9,613 nucleotides of DNA from assembly GCA_027296045.1 (NCBI GenBank), contig JAPUJS010000499.1, positions 1 to 9,613 of the forward strand. Direction: 5' to 3'. Under the pieces are notes generated by a model, which saw only the letters and a program-made list of their open reading frames with translations, was not told the DNA's origin and searched no databases. This DNA is from a bacterium. Lineage in GTDB: Bacteria > Latescibacterota > UBA2968. Positions 7,105 to 9,613 of this stretch are shown here, one piece after another. The translations under genes were made by a program, and so were the position numbers. Every line of letters starts with the position of its first letter. The stretch's first letter is position 1.

Positions 7105-7212
7105 CCCCATATATTTGAAGAAGATATGAAGATCGGCGTTTCCCGCCTTCTGGGGCGGGCTTCCGAAGATCATGCAAATCTGGATCAAGCCGCTTAACCC
7201 CATATATTTGAA
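7027..7212 (+). repeat. 93-bp tandem duplication spanning the permease C-terminus
   Basis: Two adjacent copies, 7027-7119 and 7120-7212, match at 88 of 93 positions. The five differences (7033/7126, 7035/7128, 7038/7131, 7073/7166, 7080/7173) are all transitions. Copy 1 contains the last 25 sense codons of the permease (25 x 3 bases), its stop and the next 15 bases. Copy 2 repeats all of this downstream of the stop. A few bases of resemblance to the unit start (GAAAAGGATA) follow at 7210-7219 but do not make a third copy. Each unit carries a small GC-rich hairpin, CCCGCC-N6-GGCGGG. Confidence 0.95.
7126..7197 (+). pseudogene. Duplicated C-terminal fragment of the RND permease gene
   Basis: The second copy of the 93-bp unit still encodes the permease tail as a 23-codon reading frame. 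It begins with ATG because GTA AAA of copy 1 reads ATG AAG here. One further residue changes (Gly to Glu) and one His codon is synonymous; the stop is conserved. Upstream is GAAGAAGAT, a poor ribosome binding site, so translation is doubtful. It is best read as a by-product of the duplication rather than a gene. Confidence 0.6.
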
Positions 7213-7219
7213 AAGGATA

Positions 7220-7267
7220 AAAGAAGCAAAAAACGGTTAGGACTTGCCGTTCTTTGCTTCTTTTTTT
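7220..7267 (+). terminator. Strong intrinsic terminator of the efflux operon
   Basis: A 17-position stem, AAAGAAGCAAAAAACGG (7220-7236) with CCGTTCTTTGCTTCTTT (7247-7263), has one mismatch and a 10-base loop. A run of seven T (7261-7267) overlaps and follows the second arm. It lies about 115 bases after the permease stop, just past the tandem duplication, and separates the efflux operon from nadA. The A-rich first arm might also let it act leftward, but no leftward gene is seen nearby. Confidence 0.9.
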
Positions 7268-7272
7268 ATCTT
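7244..7272 (+). promoter_or_regulatory. Weak candidate promoter for nadA
   Basis: TTGCCG (7244-7249) and TATCTT (7267-7272) each match 4 of 6 consensus bases, with an exact 17-base spacer. They overlap the preceding terminator. A start near 7279 would give nadA a leader of about 40 bases. The terminator implies that nadA needs a promoter of its own; this is the best candidate I see but it is weak. Confidence 0.25.
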
Positions 7273-7317
7273 TAGCCCAAAGCTTGAACAACAGACCCCC
7301 AAAGGAGCATTTCGGAC

Positions 7318-8367
7318 ATGGCACTCCAGGCCACCACCCTTGAAGAAACCTACCAGGAGATGGCGGACAAACTCGAAGGCATTGTCCCCGATATCGAACT
7401 CCGCTACAAGGCCGAACTGGTCTACGAGATCAACAAAATCAAAAAGGAACGGGGTGCCATCATTTTGGGGCACAACTACATGGAACCTGCCCTCTACCAC
7501 TCCGTCCCCGATGTGGTGGGCGACTCCCTCGCACTGAGTCGCAAAGCGGCCGAAACAGATTGTGATCCCATTGTTTTTTGCGGCGTTCGGTTTATGGCCG
7601 AAACCGCCAAAATCCTGAATCCCGACAAAACCGTTCTCCTGCCAGCCAAAGAAGCCGGCTGCTCCCTGGCCGCCAGTATCACAGCCGAGGACGTGCGCAA
7701 TTTAAAACAACAATTCCCCGGCGTGCCGGTTATCACCTACATCAACACCTATGCCGATGTCAAGGCAGAATGTGACATCTGCTGCACCTCTGGCAACGCC
7801 GCCAAGGTTGCAGAATCGTTCGATTCCGACACCATCATCTTTTTGCCCGACGAATACCTGGCAGCCAATATTGCCGACGAAACCGACAAAAAGGTCATCT
7901 TCCCAACCCTGGAAACCATCGGCAATCCCAAACCTGGCCTGGACTATCAGATGATCGGCTGGCACGGCCGCTGCGAAGTCCACGAACAATTTACTGTCCA
8001 GGACATCGAAAATGTCCGTGCACAGTTCCCCGATGTCTTCGTCCTGGCCCACCCAGAATGCAGCCCGGAAGTCGTTGCCGCATCGGATTACTCGGGCAGT
8101 ACGTCTCGCATGATTGATGTGGTTCGCGAATCCGAAAACTCTCGATTTTTATTGATGACCGAATGCAGCATGGGCGACAACATCACCGCCGAAAACCCCG
8201 ATAAAAAAATGGTCGGCCTTTGCAGCATCCGTTGCCCTCACATGAACCAGATCACCCTGGAAGACACCTTGAATGCCCTTCAGAACAACGAGCGTATCAT
8301 CGAAGTGCCCGAAGACATTCGCATCCGAGCAAAACGATCTCTAGATCGCATGCTCGAAATCCGGTAG
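7318..8367 (+). CDS. nadA: Quinolinate synthase A
   Basis: A 349-residue cytoplasmic [4Fe-4S] enzyme that condenses iminoaspartate with dihydroxyacetone phosphate to quinolinate in de novo NAD synthesis. Family signatures are clear: ILGHNYMEP near the N-terminus, GDSLALS, VITYINTYADVKAECDICCTS in the middle, HPECSPEV, and CPHMNQITLED near the C-terminus. Cys115 (KEAGCSLA), Cys248 (HPECSP) and Cys306 (RCPHMN) are the expected cluster ligands, corresponding to the three conserved cysteines of E. coli NadA; the length is also similar (about 347). AAAGGAG (7301-7307) lies 10 bases before the ATG. The L-aspartate oxidase (nadB) and nadC partners are not in the window. A strong terminator upstream separates it from the efflux operon. 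I see no convincing terminator directly after its stop. Confidence 0.97.
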   Translation: MALQATTLEETYQEMADKLEGIVPDIELRYKAELVYEINKIKKERGAIILGHNYMEPALYHSVPDVVGDSLALSRKAAETDCDPIVFCGVRFMAETAKILNPDKTVLLPAKEAGCSLAASITAEDVRNLKQQFPGVPVITYINTYADVKAECDICCTSGNAAKVAESFDSDTIIFLPDEYLAANIADETDKKVIFPTLETIGNPKPGLDYQMIGWHGRCEVHEQFTVQDIENVRAQFPDVFVLAHPECSPEVVAASDYSGSTSRMIDVVRESENSRFLLMTECSMGDNITAENPDKKMVGLCSIRCPHMNQITLEDTLNALQNNERIIEVPEDIRIRAKRSLDRMLEIR

Positions 8368-8492
8368 ACAGACCAAAACACAAAAAAAGGGGATGGTTAG
8401 AACGCAAATCAGACGTTTAAAGCAGTTAAATGGAGAGATCAGGGTTCTTTTTGATACCCGGACCCCTAGCGTTAAGGCAGCCTAAAACGGGC

Positions 8493-8522
8493 TTGAAATA
8501 TCGCGTAATATGCTGGTAGAAG
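8493..8522 (+). promoter_or_regulatory. Candidate extended -10 promoter for the methyltransferase gene
   Basis: TTGAAA (8493-8498, 5 of 6) is followed after 18 bases by TAGAAG (8517-8522, 4 of 6), which is preceded by TGG, an extended -10 arrangement. Transcription would begin near 8529, at the first base of the hairpin that precedes the methyltransferase gene. In the rest of 8368-8492 I see no gene or strong structure. Confidence 0.33.
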
Positions 8523-8528
8523 TATTCT

Positions 8529-8560
8529 GCCCCCAGGGATTGAAACCCGGGGGCTTTTTT
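8529..8560 (+). terminator. Terminator-like hairpin abutting the methyltransferase ribosome binding site
   Basis: GCCCCC (8529-8534) pairs with GGGGGC (8549-8554). After a bulged A (8535), GGG (8536-8538) pairs with CCC (8546-8548), around the loop ATTGAAA. TTTTTT (8555-8560) follows at once. This is a typical intrinsic terminator. However, the ribosome binding site AAGGA (8561-8565) starts on the next base, leaving no room for a promoter between them. It either ends transcripts from nadA or acts as a leader attenuator for the methyltransferase. Confidence 0.8.
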
Positions 8561-8570
8561 AAGGAATACA

Positions 8571-9613
8571 ATGAAGACCAATCACAAGGTGATTTTTCAA
8601 GACGCAAGCGATTTAAGCTCCATACCTTCTCATAGCGTTGACCTGGTCGTTACCTCACCGCCATATCCAATGATTGGGATGTGGGATGAGATGTTTTGTA
8701 GTCAAGATTCGGCAATTGAGAGTGCATTGGATGAGGGGGATGGTAGGTCAGCCTTTGATTTAATGCACAATACCCTGAATCCTGTCTGGAGCGAAATCCA
8801 TCGGGTGTTAAAGGGTGGTCGGTTCGTCTGCATCAATATAGGGGATGCTACAAGAAAAATCGGACAAGATTTTCAGCTCTATTCAAATCATAGCCGAATC
8901 CTGAATTACCTTCTCAGTCTTGGTTTCTCAGCACTACCGGATATTCTATGGAGGAAGCAGACCAACGCTCCTAATAAATTTATGGGGTCTGGTATGCTAC
9001 CGGCGGGGGCTTACGTGACTCTTGAGCACGAATATGTATTGATTCTACGAAAGGGTTCTAAGCGGGTCTTTAAGACCTGGGAAGAGAAGCGAAATCGACA
9101 AGAGAGCGCCATTTTCTGGGAGGAAAGGAACAAGTGGTATTCGGATATTTGGATGGACCTGAAAGGGGCTGCACAGGATCTTTCTGATAAGATGTCGAGA
9201 CTACGAAGTGCTGCCTTTCCCTTTGAGTTGCCTATGCGCCTGATAAATATGTATTCAGTAAGAGGAGATGTTGTCCTTGATCCCTTCTTAGGAACCGGCA
9301 CAACCTGTATCGCATCCATGGTTGCAGGAAGAAACAGTATAGGATTCGAGATTGATTCGGCCTTCGAGGATCCGTTCCACTCAATGGCTGATGATCTCGT
9401 TGGATTTGCAAATGAATACATGGAACAGAGACTCAGACAGCATATACTCTTTGTGAGGGATCGTTTGTCCTTACAGAAGCCAATTAAATATACTAACTCG
9501 CATTATGGATTTCCCGTGACGACACGCCAAGAGCAGCAGCTCATATTATACAATCTACTGGAGGTGGTGGATGTAGGAACGGATGCCTTTGAGGTCAGTT
9601 ATCAGACTTCACC
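8571..9613 (+). CDS. Site-specific DNA methyltransferase (amino-methylating, N4-C or N6-A), 3' end beyond window
   Basis: An uninterrupted reading frame of 347 codons runs from the ATG at 8571 to the window edge without a stop, so the gene is partial at its 3' end. AAGGA lies 5 bases before the ATG, and no earlier in-frame start is near. The product has catalytic motif IV, TSPPYP (Ser29-Pro-Pro-Tyr32), near the N-terminus. The AdoMet-binding motif I, DPFLGTGTT (237-245), comes late, followed by an acidic motif II residue (Glu260 in GFEID). This order is that of beta-class amino-methyltransferases. SPPY often marks N4-cytosine enzymes but also occurs in N6-adenine ones, so the modified base is undecided. 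Residues 300-347 match no domain I recognise. Codon use (many AGA, AGG, ATA) and lower GC differ from the efflux genes and nadA, suggesting horizontal transfer. It is probably half of a restriction-modification system; an orphan methylase is the alternative. Confidence 0.92.
   Translation, partial: MKTNHKVIFQDASDLSSIPSHSVDLVVTSPPYPMIGMWDEMFCSQDSAIESALDEGDGRSAFDLMHNTLNPVWSEIHRVLKGGRFVCINIGDATRKIGQDFQLYSNHSRILNYLLSLGFSALPDILWRKQTNAPNKFMGSGMLPAGAYVTLEHEYVLILRKGSKRVFKTWEEKRNRQESAIFWEERNKWYSDIWMDLKGAAQDLSDKMSRLRSAAFPFELPMRLINMYSVRGDVVLDPFLGTGTTCIASMVAGRNSIGFEIDSAFEDPFHSMADDLVGFANEYMEQRLRQHILFVRDRLSLQKPIKYTNSHYGFPVTTRQEQQLILYNLLEVVDVGTDAFEVSYQTS

Noticed and set aside
4315..7203. A 962-codon open frame on the minus strand opposite the RND permease
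   Set aside because: It lies almost wholly antisense to an unmistakable permease gene. Its translation is low-complexity (Gly, Asp, Glu, Gln, His rich) with no recognisable domain, and its start lies in the tandem duplication. Such frames are common opposite GC-biased membrane protein genes.
8393..8485. A 30-codon rightward frame (ATG at 8393) after nadA
   Set aside because: The purine-rich AAGGGG lies directly against the ATG, too close to act as its ribosome binding site, and the peptide shows no recognisable features. It may be chance.
8536..8548. GGGATTGAAACCC, resembling the ATTGAAAC end of some CRISPR repeats
   Set aside because: It occurs once and is not arrayed. It is explained as the inner stem and loop of the terminator-like hairpin.
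8400..8560. Possible tRNA or attachment site beside the methyltransferase
   Set aside because: The GGGATTGAAACCC segment superficially resembles a T-arm, but there is no T-loop consensus, anticodon arm or acceptor stem around it, and no duplicated attachment sequence was seen.

Overview
The window comes from a Gram-negative bacterium. It encodes an outer-membrane lipoprotein with a lipobox and a complete tripartite efflux pump, and most of it is moderately GC-rich with C/G-ending codons. The style of the pump and NadA proteins would fit a deltaproteobacterium (Desulfobacterota), but that is an impression only; nothing here fixes the taxon.

Layout. A small leftward gene of unknown function (110-367, minus) ends at a hairpin terminator (76-107). 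The gap 368-606 is densely regulatory. It holds a candidate short rightward RNA unit (promoter 381-409, terminator hairpin 487-538), then a promoter and a 26-bp imperfect palindrome (555-580) in front of a TetR-family regulator. From 607 to 7104 runs a four-gene operon: a PsrA-like TetR repressor, a NodT/OprM-type outer-membrane factor, a membrane-fusion protein and an RND permease. Each gene overlaps the next by ATGA. The operon ends in a 93-bp tandem duplication that copies the last codons of the permease and its 3' flank (7027-7212), followed by a strong intrinsic terminator (7220-7267). nadA (quinolinate synthase, 7318-8367) follows as an apparently separate unit. After a 203-base gap carrying a candidate promoter and a strong hairpin with a T-run, a DNA methyltransferase gene begins at 8571 and stays open to the window edge. 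Its AT-richer base and codon use suggests horizontal transfer.

How the genes work together. The repressor probably controls its own operon: the palindrome lies just downstream of the likely transcription start and contains GAAAC-N4-GTTTG, which fits the PsrA box as I recall it. The other three operon proteins form an inner membrane-periplasm-outer membrane export machine. If the regulator senses fatty acids as PsrA does, the pump may export fatty acids or other amphiphiles; this is inference. NadA serves NAD biosynthesis and has no evident link to the pump. The methyltransferase probably starts a restriction-modification or other accessory cassette whose remainder lies beyond the window.

I did not find a clearly novel multi-gene system. 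The least expected signals are the candidate small RNA unit, the PsrA-box/TetR/RND arrangement, the tandem duplication at the pump terminus, and the terminator-like hairpin placed directly against the ribosome binding site of the methyltransferase.
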